A model generated the notes under the pieces. The model was given only the letters and a program-made list of their open reading frames with translations. It searched no databases and had not been told where the DNA came from. Of a stretch of DNA of 64,000 nt, positions 45,595-57,530 are shown piece after piece. Source of the DNA: Lindgomyces ingoldianus (lineage: Eukaryota > Ascomycota > Dothideomycetes > Pleosporales > Lindgomycetaceae); assembly GCF_010093535.1 (NCBI RefSeq), contig NW_022985207.1:353858-417857 (forward strand), in the 5' to 3' direction. Position numbers and translations under genes: made by a program. Every line of letters begins with the position of its first letter. Positions within the stretch are counted from its first letter, which is position 1.

Positions 45595-47219
45595 TAGTAC
45601 TAATTAATTTTTTTAGTGTCTAGCTTGTAAAGCTAATATTTATTTAGCTAAGTGTCTAATTAATTTCTATATATAAGTTCTCTTATATATACACTTTAAG
45701 TTAAGACTTACTAATAGTAGAGATCTTTACTACGCCTATGTTTTATAGTTTACTTTAGTATACTATATAGTATTAGTTATTAAGGATAAACTGCTTAGCA
45801 TACTCTTTAAGTTTAATGCTATAGATGTCCTCTTCTGTTGCATAGTGTAAGTAGGTAGTAAAAGTAAAGTAGTTAACAGCTTTTTTAGCATTCTTACTCT
45901 TTTATTTTATTTTCTCTATATTATGCAAGTTATTATTATCTAGTTTATCTAGTACTAGCTATAGTTTACATTAGTGTTAAAGTAACTACTTAAAGTATTA
46001 TATAAATGCTTTTAGTTACATCTAAGGCTTATATTATGCATATAGTACATATTTACATAACCTTTTAGGATATCTAGAAAGATGTCTATGTACTAAGTTT
46101 CTTAAATATGTAGCTATTAACATAAATTAATAAAAATTCTTATTTTATTTATAAAAATGTTATATAGTTAACTTATATAGTTATTATTTTTTTATACTTT
46201 TTAAAATTATATAATTTAATCTACTAAGAGTTTTTCTTTAGCAGTTTTCTTTTAAGGTAGAAGTTTATACAAGTTATAATATAGTATAGATTATATAAGT
46301 AGTATTAGTAGTGTATACACTACTGCAGGCAGTAATGTGTACAATTAAAGGTGTAGAGCAGGCGTTAGATAGAGTGGCATGTATTGTTTGTACAGTAATT
46401 AGTGTAGTACTAGCTAAAGTGTAAAAGTAAGTAATGCTAGTATATTTAGTATTATTAGTAGCATTATGTTTAGTCTACTTCTATATAAAGCTGTATATAG
46501 TAATAAAAGTTATATATAAAGCCTTTTTAGTGTAATTACTTTTTTTATGCTATATTATATAGCTTTTAGGCTTAAGTACTTTTATTACTTAGCTATAGTG
46601 TAATTTTCTTATCTTTTAGCACTTATATAAGCTCTTTTTTAAACGCGTAGCTAAGTGCTAAAAAGTCTTATAATACTTATTTTTAAAATTTTTTATATAT
46701 AAACTTAAAAAAGTAGCACTCTTTTAAGTTATTATGTGTAGATTAGTAATTATGTAACTTATATATAATTAAGTTTATAAGCTTACTAAAGCTTTTAACA
46801 TATTAATTTTGTTATTCTAGTACTCTAGCCTAGTTTTATTTTATAGTGTTACTTCTAATATCTTTATATTCTTTATAAGTTATTTATATAATAAAAATTA
46901 TTTCTTATTTTTTTTATTATTACGTAGAGTTAATAGTTGCTAGTAGGATTTTATTATAATAGTATAGTTAATTACTTTTCTAGTAGATTGCGCAGGTACT
47001 GCTGTTGTCTAGCTACTAGGTTATGTACCTTTAATAGCTTTAGTATGCGTCTTACACTATCTTCTTCTTACTTTATACAGTAGCAGAGCTTACTATATAA
47101 TGTAAAGAATTAATCTGCTATCCTAAAAAATAAGTAACTAAATAAAGTACTTTATAAAGTGTAAGTACTTTATTATTACTTTTACTAATTTATAGTTAAT
47201 TAAATTAACTATTAATTAG

Positions 47220-47499
47220 TGTTAAATAGGCTCTATTAGCTAGCTGCTTATAGTATAAGCACTTAAGTAGTAAAAGTAAGAGTAGTGTACAGTGTGCATA
47301 GTGTACAGAGTAGGTAAGGTAAGGGCAACATGTTTCTAGTTTATTGCTCTTGTCTTTTTCTCTGTACAGAGGAAAATAGGAATATCTAGATGTTCGCGCA
47401 CAGAGGTTCGCGCACAAGCATCATGTGACATAGATACGTGATCCCGCTTGTAAGCGATCGCTTGTATCCAGGCTGTGACGCTGCTGCTGCGTACGGACA
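47220..47499 (-). repeat. 5' LTR of Copia F
   Basis: 280 bp, TGTTAAATAGGC to GTACGGACA, followed by TSD TTAAG. The end near 47395-47495 keeps CpG (GTTCGCGCAC, GATCGCTTG). Confidence 0.88.
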
Positions 47500-49850
47500 T
47501 TAAGTGTGTGTAAAAAAGAGGCTACTATAATACCTTTATTTCTAATGCAGTGTAGGATTATTTAGAGAAGGAGAAAAAAAAACTTCTTTAAGAGATAAAA
47601 ATTGCTTAGACTAAACAAAAGTAGAAGGAAAAGTGTAATTTCTAAAAAGCAAAAGCAAAAGCCTAAAGGCTTTAAAAGGAAGTAAGGAAGCTTTAAAAGA
47701 GGGCAAAGAAGAGGGCCTAGTGTTGTGCTAAGAGCCTACAGGTATTATAAGCAGCTTATGCTTATAAGGCTTGTTGTTAAAAGCAGCTTAACCTTTTTAA
47801 AAATTAAAGGGTAAGGTATCTAAAAGAAGACCTTTTATCTCTAGATAAAAATTAAAGCGCTTAAGGCAGAGGCAGTAGGCCTTCCTCCTCCTTAGCCTGT
47901 AGACTTCCCACATCGCAGCTAGCTAGTGCTGCTGTAGGGGCTTTAACTAATAATAGTGTTTTCTAGTCTAGGGAACTTTCTCTAGACTTGTTCTAGTTAG
48001 AAGGGATGCCTAATAATCTTAAAAAAGCTGTAGAGCATTTCTTAGGTTCTTAATAAGTTCTTATACGTTTTTACTAGTAAAGTATCCTTTCTATTTTACT
48101 AAGAATTCTCTTCTGTTTCTAGTGTTAAGTATTCATTTTACTTTATATTCTACTTCTATGTCCTACTAGCTAATCTTAGCGAGCAGTATCTTTATTAGCG
48201 CTTTTTTAAGCTTAGAAATGTAGAACTATAGGTGTATACGCATGTCTTTTAGTAACTTATGCTTATAATTATCTTATAATGTCTGTAGTACCTTATTAGT
48301 CCTATGCGTTTTTCTACAAGTTTGCGTAAGAGTCTTAGGGTACAGAGATTCCTTATTTTAGGATAGATATAATCTCTAGGTTAGATTTCTAGACTAGGCT
48401 GTTGTGCCTAGTTTGCGTATTTTTTATTCTTTTATAGCTAGCTTTAGCTTTAATTACTAATTTCTAGTATAGTTTTAATAAGTTTAATAAGTAGTTAACT
48501 AATTCTAAAAAGTCTGTTAGTTAATTCCTATAAAGCGTGTAGTAGGTAATAGCTAAAGTTAGCTATATAAAAAGTTTCCTTTATTATAGTAGATTCTACT
48601 GTGTTTATAGCAAGCTATGCTATAAAAAGCTATTCTGCCTAGTTATCTTAGTTAAAGAATACATATTTTCTTAAATATTATTTAACTTTAGCGTTTACTT
48701 ATTTAGTGTGTCTATCTATTTACAGGTAGTATGCTGTAGATAGCTTGTGTTCTATGCCTAAGTGTTTAATAGCAGCCTTCTAGAACTTACTAGTAAACAA
48801 TTTGTCTCTATTAAAAATAATAGTTTATAAGCATCTATATATTAATACTATGTTTTATTTAAATTTATATATAAATTCCTTAGCTGTTATAGTTTTTTTA
48901 ATAGCTATATGTACAGAAACTTTATAGTTTTGTCTAAGGCAACTATTACTATGTTATAGAGCTTTTCTATGCTAGGTTCTTACAACAGCAGAAGCCTAGT
49001 TATAAAGTTAATAGTTATTATTATCTAGAGTTATATAGAGGCTTTAATAGGTTGTAGATGTCTATATAGCTTGTGTCTTCTAAAGTTGTTCTTGTTACAA
49101 ATGTTACATTTACATAAGATTTCTATACATAATTCCTTTAGTTTTAGGATGTTCCTAGGGATTATAGCTTTAATCTTTCTTTAGAGTGTTCTAATTCTAG
49201 AATGTCTAAACATAGGGGCCTTATAGTATTCTCTAATAAGGTTCTTCTATCCCTACTTTACTATCGTAAGAGAGTAGATTTCTGCTTCTAGATCTAGTCT
49301 ATTATAGACTAGTCCTTTTAGTGTTTCTTTAAATATAGTAAATTCTTCTATGTCTTTTTCTTCTTGTTTAAAGTAGTTAGCTTACCTGCTTAAGGCGTCT
49401 ACTTACTAGTTACTAGTGCCTACTATATGTTTTATAATAAAGTTAAACTAAGCTAGTTCTATTACCTATTATACATGCATTAGTAATAGTTTCTTTATTA
49501 TTATAAAAGTAGTTAAGTTTATGTAGTTAGTGTATATTATAAATTACTAACTTATTCTTTATAACTCTGTTTTCTATGTTCTTACTACATTTACTATTAC
49601 TTTAAGTTCTTTATCTAGAATAGTGTACTTTTGTTCTAAGGAAGAGAATTTTACTAAGTAATATGCTACTAGATGCTATTATCTGTTTTTCTATTTCTAG
49701 AGGAGTGCTGCTCCTTTAGCTCTTTTTAATCCGTCTATATGTAGCTTAGTTTCTAGCGTTAGGTTATACATTTATATTACTAGTTTACTAGTTATAATCT
49801 TCTTAAGTTCTTAAAAGCTTTCTTTTATTAAAAGGGTCTAGACAAACTTA
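47500..49850 (-). pseudogene. Gypsy E2 integrase/RNase H part, RIP-degraded
   Basis: Collinear with E1 10630-12870: the block AGAACTTTCTCTAG at 47970, integrase to about 49320, and RNase H end at about 49380-49440 (minus strand F-I-I-K-H-I-V-G-T-S). It stops abruptly at 49850 where the DUF6589-bearing element begins. The RT that E1 has next is missing from E2. Confidence 0.7.
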
Positions 49851-49968
49851 GAGTAGTCTAGTAATAACCAACCCCCCTGTCTTGGCCCGAGTCACGGGTC
49901 ACGTGCCCGGGTCACGTGTCGTGAGGGGTCCTCTGCAGGAGGGTCTAGTCGCCTGTGTAATTTTTAGT
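49851..49968. repeat. Short repeat O2 with GGGTCACGTG core
   Basis: 118 bp. Ends shared with O1 (30612-30738). The middle holds CACGGGTCACGTGCCCGGGTCACGTG-like inverted and direct CACGTG motifs at about 49894-49921, able to form a stem. CpG-rich in an AT-rich setting. Confidence 0.65.
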
Positions 49969-50392
49969 AGCTTAGGGGCCTAGATTTGTATAGGAAAATC
50001 CACCTTCTTCTAACTTTAACGCGACCTACTATCTCTCTATTGCTTCTATTGCCTAGCTTAGCGCAAGAATAAATTTATTTATTTAATTCTGCGTTAATTA
50101 GTATACTTTTTAGCAAAATTGCACTATAGGTTGCAGAGATAACCCTGTGTTTAATTAATTACCTTAGAGGCCTAGCGTTTATGCAATAGATCTTCTTACA
50201 CCTCTAGCAACTTAACTATATAAGGACAATAATACAGCTGCGCGCGTTGCCTTAATTTTTACGCATATACAAAGTATAATAAACTCTCTATAAATTTATT
50301 AGCTTTTTACACTTATAAATTATATACGCAGCTAGTTGTAGTATTTTAATTTATCTTAGTAACGTTAGAAGGCTTAGCTAAAAGTCTTTCTT

Positions 50393-50421
50393 ACCTGCGC
50401 TTATGTTTTATATGCGCAGGT
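50393..50421. repeat. Palindrome ACCTGCGC...GCGCAGGT
   Basis: Eight-base arms around TTATGTTTTATAT. A near copy lies at 50834-50863, beyond the solo LTR, with about 40 bp of shared downstream sequence, so a local duplication precedes the LTR insertion. Confidence 0.7.
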
Positions 50422-50503
50422 AGTTATTATATTTATAATTACACTTTAGCTAGAAATCTTTTTAGCATATTTTTTTACTTTATGCTGTATTATGTTTAGT
50501 TTA

Positions 50504-50783
50504 TGTCTGTACGCAGCAGCAGCGTCGCGGCCTGGATACGAGCGATCGCGCACGAGCAGGATCACGTATCTATGTCACATGATGCTCGTGCGCGAACCTC
50601 TGTGCGCGAACATCTAGATATCCCTCCTTTCCTCTATACAGAGGAAAGACAAGAGCAATAGAACTAGAAACATGTTGCCCTCACCTTACCTACCTTGTAC
50701 GCTGTGCACACCGTACACCACTCTTACTCTTGCTACTTAAGCGCTCATACCATAAGCAGCTAGCTGTTAGAGCCTATTTAACA
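50504..50783 (+). repeat. Solo LTR of the Copia F family, TSD GTTTA
   Basis: 280 bp, the reverse complement of 47220-47499, flanked by GTTTA (50499-50503, 50784-50788). Much less mutated than either LTR of F: CpG pairs are common (GCGTCGCGGCC, GATCGCGCACG). Confidence 0.92.
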
Positions 50784-51879
50784 GTTTACTTTATAAAGTG
50801 CGTTATAAAGGGCCTAGTTAAAAGCCTCTTTTAGCTGCACTTATGTTTTATATGCGCAGGTAGCTGTTATATTCTTAATTATACTTAAGCTGTATAGTCC
50901 TTTTGCTAACTGTGTACAGCTAATGTTACTTTAACATTATATACTAATATGCATTCTTTGCTGCTATTTAACATAGATTTCTTTTATAAGATAAAGCTCT
51001 ATAAAACAGAGTAGCACACATTACCTTTTGCTGCTACTACTACACTAAGGCAGCTAGTACGCAGTGTTAAACAGCCTAAAAGTTTAAAATTATTAAAGTC
51101 TATGCTTACGCAGTAAGATCTACTAAAGCTAGACCTTATAGCAAAGAAGTAAAAGTAATTTACCTTATATATAACTATAGTTAAGAGAGTTTGCTATAAC
51201 AACAGCTAAAGGAGAGGCTTGTTTCTTAAGTTTATTAGGCTTACCTTCTAAGCCTTATAATATTAAGCTATGCTGCTTAAAAAGGTAGACAGGAATAGTG
51301 CTATAAAGCTATATTTATAGTCTGTTATAACACCTAAGGCTACTATCTAGAACTACATTATAAAGCTTAAGGCTAAGCTTAATGTGTTACAGTTAAAAAT
51401 AATGTTATTCAGATAATACTTTTAATAAGCATTAGATGCCTTTATTTAGTGTGCTTAGTCTAATATTACAGCGCCTATTTGTTAGTATGCTAGCACCTTG
51501 TTTAATCTCCTGTTCTAGTTATACTAGTTAAGTATAAAAACATCTAATACTAAAAACTATCTATAAATTATATTTATTATCTTAAACATCTACTTTTTTA
51601 TAGCATTTTAAGCTGTTAAACTGCCTTTTATTCTACTATCCCTTTTTTTTACTCTGCAGGCGTAAAACAACATGTTTTTAAAGTAACGCAGTTTTTAAGG
51701 TTAACAGAGTTATATAACTCTACACAGCGCTTAATTAGTACGCTTAAGGCTACTATGTAAGAAGTTATTTACTATTACTAGTTTTTAGCGCTGTGCGCTT
51801 TAGTATATAATAACTGCAATATGCACTTTAGTGTTAGTAAGTAAAGCTATATAAAAAAAAAGTACAACCTTTTTAATTA

Positions 51880-53490
51880 CTACTAGGCTCATATATAGAT
51901 TTTATAGTGTTATAACTAATTAGGGGTGTTGCTATCTGCGTTAGTTAGACTTTAATAGCACAATTCTACTAAACATAGGCAAAATAGACCCTCCTTCTAA
52001 GCATAGCAATACTATAGAGGCCTTCTATACTGCGTAAACTATTAGCATTCTATGTAAAGCCTATAGCACTGTTATTAATAAGTTTATTACTATTAGTTAT
52101 AAGCTTAAGAAGCGCTTAAAGATGCTAAAGATTAACTACTTACTTATACTGCCTTTAGAAAACTTAAAGCTAACTCTAATAATGCCTATCTAGCTAGATA
52201 AAAGTATAGTAGTAAATAATATTAAAATCCTGTAAGGCTTTTTTTAGTTGTAAATAAGTCTTACTAATAAGCTGTTTATGAAAGACAAGCTAGTGTTTCT
52301 AGTTACTAGTAATAATAAGACGCTAAATTAGATGTGGTTTGCTAAACTTAGCGCTGTAAAGAATATAACTACGTATAATAAGCTAAGCTATGTAGTACCT
52401 CTGCCTAGATTGTTCTATGCCTAAATGTATTGCATTAGAGCTATACTTAAATTATACTTTAGAGACAAGCTAGCAGCAGGTAACTAGGTTTACTCTACTA
52501 CGCTAAGATATTCTGCTAGTAAAATAGCCTAGAAGTTTATTACACTAAAGTCCTTTATATACACTTATAAGAGAACATTTATGTTAAATAACTATAAGGC
52601 TTAGATTATTACTAAGTTTTATTACTATCTAATTACTTATTAATAGCATAGCTTAGGGTTAAACTAGCAGTTTCTGCTAAGTGTAATAGCAAAAGTAGTA
52701 AATAACTTAATAGTAAAAGTGTTTACTAGTTTAGTTAAGAAAATAGTAAATTTACTATAAGATCTTAAGAATTATATAAAAAATTATAAGTGTTAGGTTA
52801 ATCTTATGTTTATCTAAGACTACTATGCATTTAAGCTTCTCTTTTAGGTTATTAAATATAGAGACATTAGCCTGCTAAAGGTAGCTATCTCTAAGGTCTT
52901 GCAACTGTATGCTTACACTAGGAAGTATGCTTACACTTTAGAGTTTTTATACTTAAAGCGCCTTATTAACAGTAACTATAGCAGCTTAGCTACTTACGCA
53001 GCTATAGCTTCTACTTTACTTATTAATCTAACTAGTTAAAAAGGTAGTTAGTTTTTAGTTAACCTTATAAATAAGTTCTTTAACTATAATATAAAGAACT
53101 AGTAAAGTAGAGCGCAAATGCTTAGAGGCAACATAACTACATCTAGCGCAGTGCTGTTATTTAGTTGCTAGTAAGAGCATTAAGTATAATAATAGCTCTA
53201 GATCTATCTTAAAAGAATGCTACTATCCTTAGTATTAACATTAATCTAACTACTGCTGCAAAAGTAATATATAAGTCTATAGATATATTAAATTACAAGT
53301 TTCTATATGCTGCAAATAAAAATGCTAAGAATAAGATAGTAGTAGCTATTAAATTTACTAATAATGTTACAGCTTTAGTCTTTAATATTATAGCTAACTT
53401 TAAGCTAATTAGTAAGCAGCTTTATTTACTACAAGTTAATTATAAGTTCTTTAATAAGTATAATAATATTAAAGTTATGCTATAAAGTCT
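51880..53490 (+). pseudogene. DUF6589-like protein gene, RIP-degraded
   Basis: The plus strand reads, with TAA/TAG interruptions, as the fungal DUF6589 family. About 52270-52330 gives L-F-M-K-D-K-L-V-F-L-V-T; about 52390-52440 gives Y-V-V-P-L-P-R-L-F-Y-A-x-M, matching the VxPVPGLFHxxM hallmark; about 52860-53030 gives I-K-Y-R-D-I-S-L-L-K-V...A-Y-T-L-E-F-L-Y-L-K-R-L-I-N-S-N-Y, matching the GDIGRL...YxxELL segment; about 53040-53100 gives the F-L-V-N-L-I-N-K-F-F-N-Y-N-I-K block. DUF6589 proteins have no known function and are multicopy in some fungi. Here the gene seems to belong to a transposable element. N-terminal limit is not visible; 50900-51880 may be its start. Identification is by memory of the family, not by a search. 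Confidence 0.6.
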
Positions 53491-53522
53491 GTTCTTTTTA
53501 TTAGTGTAATTTAAAAGTTAAA

Positions 53523-53545
53523 TGCGCATGTAATTTACATGCGCA
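53523..53545. repeat. Perfect palindrome with 11-bp arms
   Basis: TGCGCATGTAA, one base, TTACATGCGCA. It lies about 35 bp after the end of the DUF6589-like frame and shares its GCGCA stem with the palindromes at 50393, 50834 and (weaker) 53729-53757. Confidence 0.85.
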
Positions 53546-53798
53546 GGTAATGTATAGATATAATAATTTTTATATACAAGAGTTATAGCATCTAAGTTAT
53601 GTTTTTCTACTATGTAGTATTACATTATAGCCTGTGCAGTAGTAGCAAAAGTTTCTACTTACTCTTACTTTTTACCCTTAGTTTTTTTTACTTACACCTA
53701 ACAGAGTTGTAAGTAGAATTTACTAAGCAGCTGTGCTAATATTTTATGTGCGCAGCTTACTATAGAGTTCTATTTATATATATATGCAGTGTCTGCAC

Positions 53799-53865
53799 CA
53801 GGGTTGCCACTTTTTAGTAATAGTAATTATTACTATATTTTTTAAAAATTATATGTTTCTTTTCT
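53799..53865. mobile_element. hAT-like terminus remnant
   Basis: CAGGGTTGCCACTTTTTAG followed by TAATAGTAATTATTACTA, the same end as D and the C MITEs. The other end is missing; Gypsy E2 sequence follows. Confidence 0.65.
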
Positions 53866-55502
53866 TATGCTATCTTATATATTTCTGCCTATTTTATTTA
53901 TTTGTCTCTAAGTATTTTCTTAAGTCTAGTTTTCATAAGTTCTTTTTTATTATTTAAATAGCATAGGCTTTAAGTTTTTAATAAGGAAACTTCTTTAGTT
54001 TCTATTTCTTAGGATACTAGACTACTCCTTACTTTACTTGCTTATGCGCTAGGCAGTTGTTCTTATAGCATGCTAACTAGGTTATTATAGTGTGCTACTT
54101 AGAGGCCTAAATAGTTATATTCTTCTAGTTAATTTCTAAGTTATACTTATACAGCTAATTATAACTAAGTATTACTTAATATTTTCTGCTAAGGGGTAGG
54201 ATACTTAGGGATCTCTAGTTGTACATATCTTTTGTTTATAGCTATAGCTTAACTGTTTCTAATTATATATAGCTATTCCTAAATTTAATTAATAAAGTGT
54301 CTACTAAAAAGACTTTAACAAGGTTCTTTTTTACTTAGTATAGTATGTCTTATTAGTTTACTTAATTAAAGTTAATAGTAATAAATGTACATCTGCTGTC
54401 TATTAACATAACTTCTTTTTTTTATTAAGAGTAAATTTTATCGTAAGGCTTTTACTTATTTCTTATTTTACTACTACTAGAACTTTAGTGTTATAAAATA
54501 TTTCTTTATAGTTAACAGTATTATTTAGTTTAATATTTTTTATGTCTTATTTATGTTTGTCTATCTAGTCTGTCTAGATTCTATACTGCTAGTGTCCTTA
54601 GATTATGCAGTTGTCTAGCAGGCAGTCTCTATCTTTAATTTAATAGTGTTAGGGAAGCTAGTTATTCTGTCTATGTGCCTTCTACTAGAAGTAGTAAAAG
54701 GTGCAACTTCTATAGTTCTTACAGTCTGTCTATGCTTCCTATTTGTAGCCTAGTCCTGCGCTATAAGGCAGTTTAGCATTTTGCATTTAGTTGCTGTTCC
54801 TTCTAAGGTGTTATCACCTATAGGGTTTTCTTTTGCTAATTATAGCCACTATTCTGCTTAATGCTTTATAGGCTAATGTTATACACAATATTAATTAGTG
54901 CATAGGTACTATTTAGTTAGGCATTCTTTTAAATTTATATAGACTAGCACTACTAGTTTATAAATAGTAGTTAGGGCTTCTTTAAAAAAGTTAATGCTGC
55001 TAAAGATTTCTTTTATTTCTAATAAAAAGGTTTTTTTATTAGTTTTAAAATCTATCTAGCTATCTATGTAAAGTTAGAACTAAATAGCTAAAAAGCCTTT
55101 TAGGTAAAGTCTTATCTAAGAGATTATTTCCTTATAGGTCTAAAAGGCACTCTTGCTATACTACATATAAAGGTAGCACTGTGTAAAGAACAGCTTAAGG
55201 TCTTTTACACTTTTAGTAAAGGGTTTAAAGAGTGTAAGCCTTAATGTCTTTTTAAAGTCTATACTTAGCTTTTTTTAAGCTGTGTTTCTTAAATTTAATA
55301 CGCTAAGTTAAAGGTTTTAAATCTAAGTGTTTACTATATAGTATTAGTTTATTATTTACAAATTAGGCTAATAGTTGCTTTAGTTTAGTTATTTTATTCT
55401 TTATATTATTTAGCTGTTTAGTTAACGCTTTTTTGTTTGGAGTTAAAATCTAGCTAGTGCTTACTAGTAAAGCGCTAATTATTTCTTAATTAGTAAAAGT
55501 AG
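53866..55502 (-). pseudogene. Gypsy E2 RT start, protease and gag, RIP-degraded
   Basis: 53866-54060 aligns with E1 15585-15730 and 16195-16250, without the C1 MITE that E1 carries. The protease box region lies at about 54380-54410, collinear with E1 16610-16650. 54600-55500 is the gag part on the minus strand, including a Cys-containing stretch at 54680-54730 as in E1. It ends at pogo B5 (55503). No 5' LTR is seen. Confidence 0.65.
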
Positions 55503-55504
55503 TA

Positions 55505-56698
55505 ACGTACCTAACAGGTTGGCCGGCCACACAGGTTAGCCGGCTACTTTTGCCAAGCCCCTACTAAAACTACCCTATTCTAGCGCAAAACAGCCTACTT
55601 TAGCCCTGTATAGAGCAATACAACACAAGATATTATTTAGAGTCTACTTCTGCTACATTCTTACATATATATAAGTTATGCCTAGTCTAATTACACTGCT
55701 TATATTACCTTTAACTTAGCTTACCTCCTTTAGCGTGCACCTGTGTTTTTAGCTTTTTTCTATTACTACGCGCTTTAAACTTCTTTAGAGTAGTTAAATA
55801 AGCCTTATCTTTAACTATTAAGGTCTTTTCTGCCTAAATTTGCTTCTTTTTATGCAATTTATGTTATGTAGCAGCTTTATTTACTACTTAAAGATTTATA
55901 ATCTTCTTTTGCGAACACTAGCTTATGTGTAATAATTACTGCCCTTTTTAAACCCTTTTTAAAAGCCTCTACTATAGATATTAGTAAGCTATTTATATGC
56001 CTCTAAATTTTTACCTTTACAAGTATTAATTACAACTTAAATTTAAAAGTATTACTAAGAGTTTATAACTACTAGGGCTTATTATTAATAAGTAGTAGTA
56101 GTAATAAAGTATATAACTAAATGTTAAGGGCTATTTTAACTTATTTTAGGTTAAATAGGACTAAACTAGCGCCTTAAAACCTTTTTTAGATATTACTAAA
56201 AGTAATTACTACATTATAAGCATGTATAAAGTATAGTAGAAACTTAAGTTTTATAATATAAGTAATTTAGTTACACATAAAATCTTTAGCTTAGCGCCTA
56301 TATACTTTCTTTAAAAGGGTAAAACAACCTACATTAAAAGACTATAAAAAGTGTAATAAGTGTAAAGCTATATAAATAGTAATAATTTTATTTTTCTTAT
56401 AGTACTGCTAGAAATTAAGTAAGTTTTAGCTTTTATAGCTATTAATAATAAAAAGCTAATAAGCGCCTACAACTTTTTTTTATATGCTTATTAAAGTGCT
56501 TTAACTACTATAGCCTAAGCTTATTTATTATCTAGCTGTTCTTAGAGACTATAATAACCTAGTTTTAAAGTAGATGTTTTTTATACTAGGTAAAAAGGTA
56601 ATAGCAGCTCTTAAAAATAATAAAAAGTAAAATAGCTTACCTTATTATGTTAATGCCTTAAATAACTATTAGTTATTTACTTTTTATAACTTTACTAC
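55505..56698 (-). mobile_element. Truncated Fot1/pogo element B5
   Basis: Starts ACGTACCTAACAGGTTGGCC after TA (55503-55504), with two subterminal units. Collinear with B3 through the C-terminal two thirds of the transposase (minus strand), then stops at a small hAT-like insertion; the other end is not found in the window. Confidence 0.82.
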
Positions 56699-56751
56699 AG
56701 GGTTGCTGTTTACTATTACTTACTATTACTATAGTAATTACTATGCAACCT
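56699..56751. mobile_element. Tiny hAT-like element or MITE scar
   Basis: CAGGGTTGCTG at the left and GCAACC at the right enclose TTACTATTACT/AGTAATTACTA palindromes, about 50 bp. A TSD is not clear. Confidence 0.4.
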
Positions 56752-56792
56752 TTTAGCTCTAGTAATAGTACTATTACTAGGTGTGTATAGTA

Positions 56793-57239
56793 CAGGGTTG
56801 CCACTTTATAGTAATTACTATTTTAAAAATAGTAATTACTATGTTTTTAAAAACATTATTATTACTTAATTACATAAGCTATAATTCTAAAAATTAATAT
56901 ATAGATGCTAAGTAAACTAGTCTATAAATCTATAAATTTAAATTCTAAAAATTATATTTAATACATTTATAATAAATAAAAAAGAGAGAAAAAAAGGAGA
57001 GAAAAATAGTAATTACTATTACTATTACTATTTCTGCTTTTTTTCTCTATTTTTCTCTATTACTAGGGATACAAATTTATATAGTAGAATCTAATCTTAT
57101 AGATCTATACTTTAGTATACCTAGTATCTAAGTTTAGGTTTTTAGAATATTAGCTAATGTAATGAAGCTGTTATAGACTTTTTAAAAAAATAGTAATTAC
57201 TATTTTAGAATAGTAATTACTATAAAAGTGGCAACCCTG
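56793..57239. mobile_element. hAT-type MITE C3
   Basis: Full copy, CAGGGTTGCCAC to GTGGCAACCCTG, 447 bp, preceded by GTATAGTA. The right flank begins with G and then the gap, consistent with an 8-bp TSD but not proving it. Confidence 0.85.
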
Positions 57240-57240
57240 G

Positions 57241-57530
57241 NNNNNNNNNNNNNNNNNNNNNNNNNNNNNNNNNNNNNNNNNNNNNNNNNNNNNNNNNNNN
57301 NNNNNNNNNNNNNNNNNNNNNNNNNNNNNNNNNNNNNNNNNNNNNNNNNNNNNNNNNNNNNNNNNNNNNNNNNNNNNNNNNNNNNNNNNNNNNNNNNNNN
57401 NNNNNNNNNNNNNNNNNNNNNNNNNNNNNNNNNNNNNNNNNNNNNNNNNNNNNNNNNNNNNNNNNNNNNNNNNNNNNNNNNNNNNNNNNNNNNNNNNNNN
57501 NNNNNNNNNNNNNNNNNNNNNNNNNNNNNN
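57241..57530. other. Assembly gap (290 N)
   Basis: Unresolved bases between hAT MITE C3 and the hAT-like D end. Confidence 1.

Larger units (their letters stand above)
38175..47219 (-). pseudogene. Copia F gag-pol, RIP-degraded, split by TRIM, B3 and B4
   Basis: On the minus strand, 40440-40180 reads L-F-I-F-I-D-R-L-F-T-N-N-K-N-L, then S-N-Y-F-K-I...S-T-K-C-K-K-S-N, the Copia RNase H stretch with a xSxKxxRVTRS core. 42800-42600 reads A-M-H-A-H-L, then Y-F-K-H-Y-N-K-K-F, compatible with the integrase C-terminal YGCxAYxHI...YRI segment. 47200-45600 should hold gag, but I read no knuckle with confidence. The room left for RT (42384-42600 plus 40440-40523) is too small, so part of RT is deleted or was lost around B3. 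All frames are broken. Confidence 0.65.
33774..47499 (-). mobile_element. Complete Ty1/Copia retrotransposon F, TSD TTAAG, heavily nested
   Basis: LTR sequence at 33774-38174 (280 bp net, split by C2) and 47220-47499, flanked by TTAAG at 33769-33773 and 47500-47504. The outer flanks join into continuous Gypsy E sequence. It contains C2/A2/G in the left LTR and a TRIM, B3 and B4 in the interior. Minus orientation follows from RNase H and integrase readings. Confidence 0.88.
49851..53798 (+). mobile_element. Element carrying a DUF6589-like gene, inserted in Gypsy E2
   Basis: The left border is sharp against Gypsy E and begins with repeat O2. The right side meets a hAT-like remnant at 53799, after which Gypsy E resumes at about 53866. 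It contains a solo Copia-F LTR and four TGCGCA-stem palindromes near its two sides. The corresponding 2.7 kb of E1 (12870-15580) is absent from E2, so insertion came with a deletion or the borders were reshaped later. Class unknown. Confidence 0.5.
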
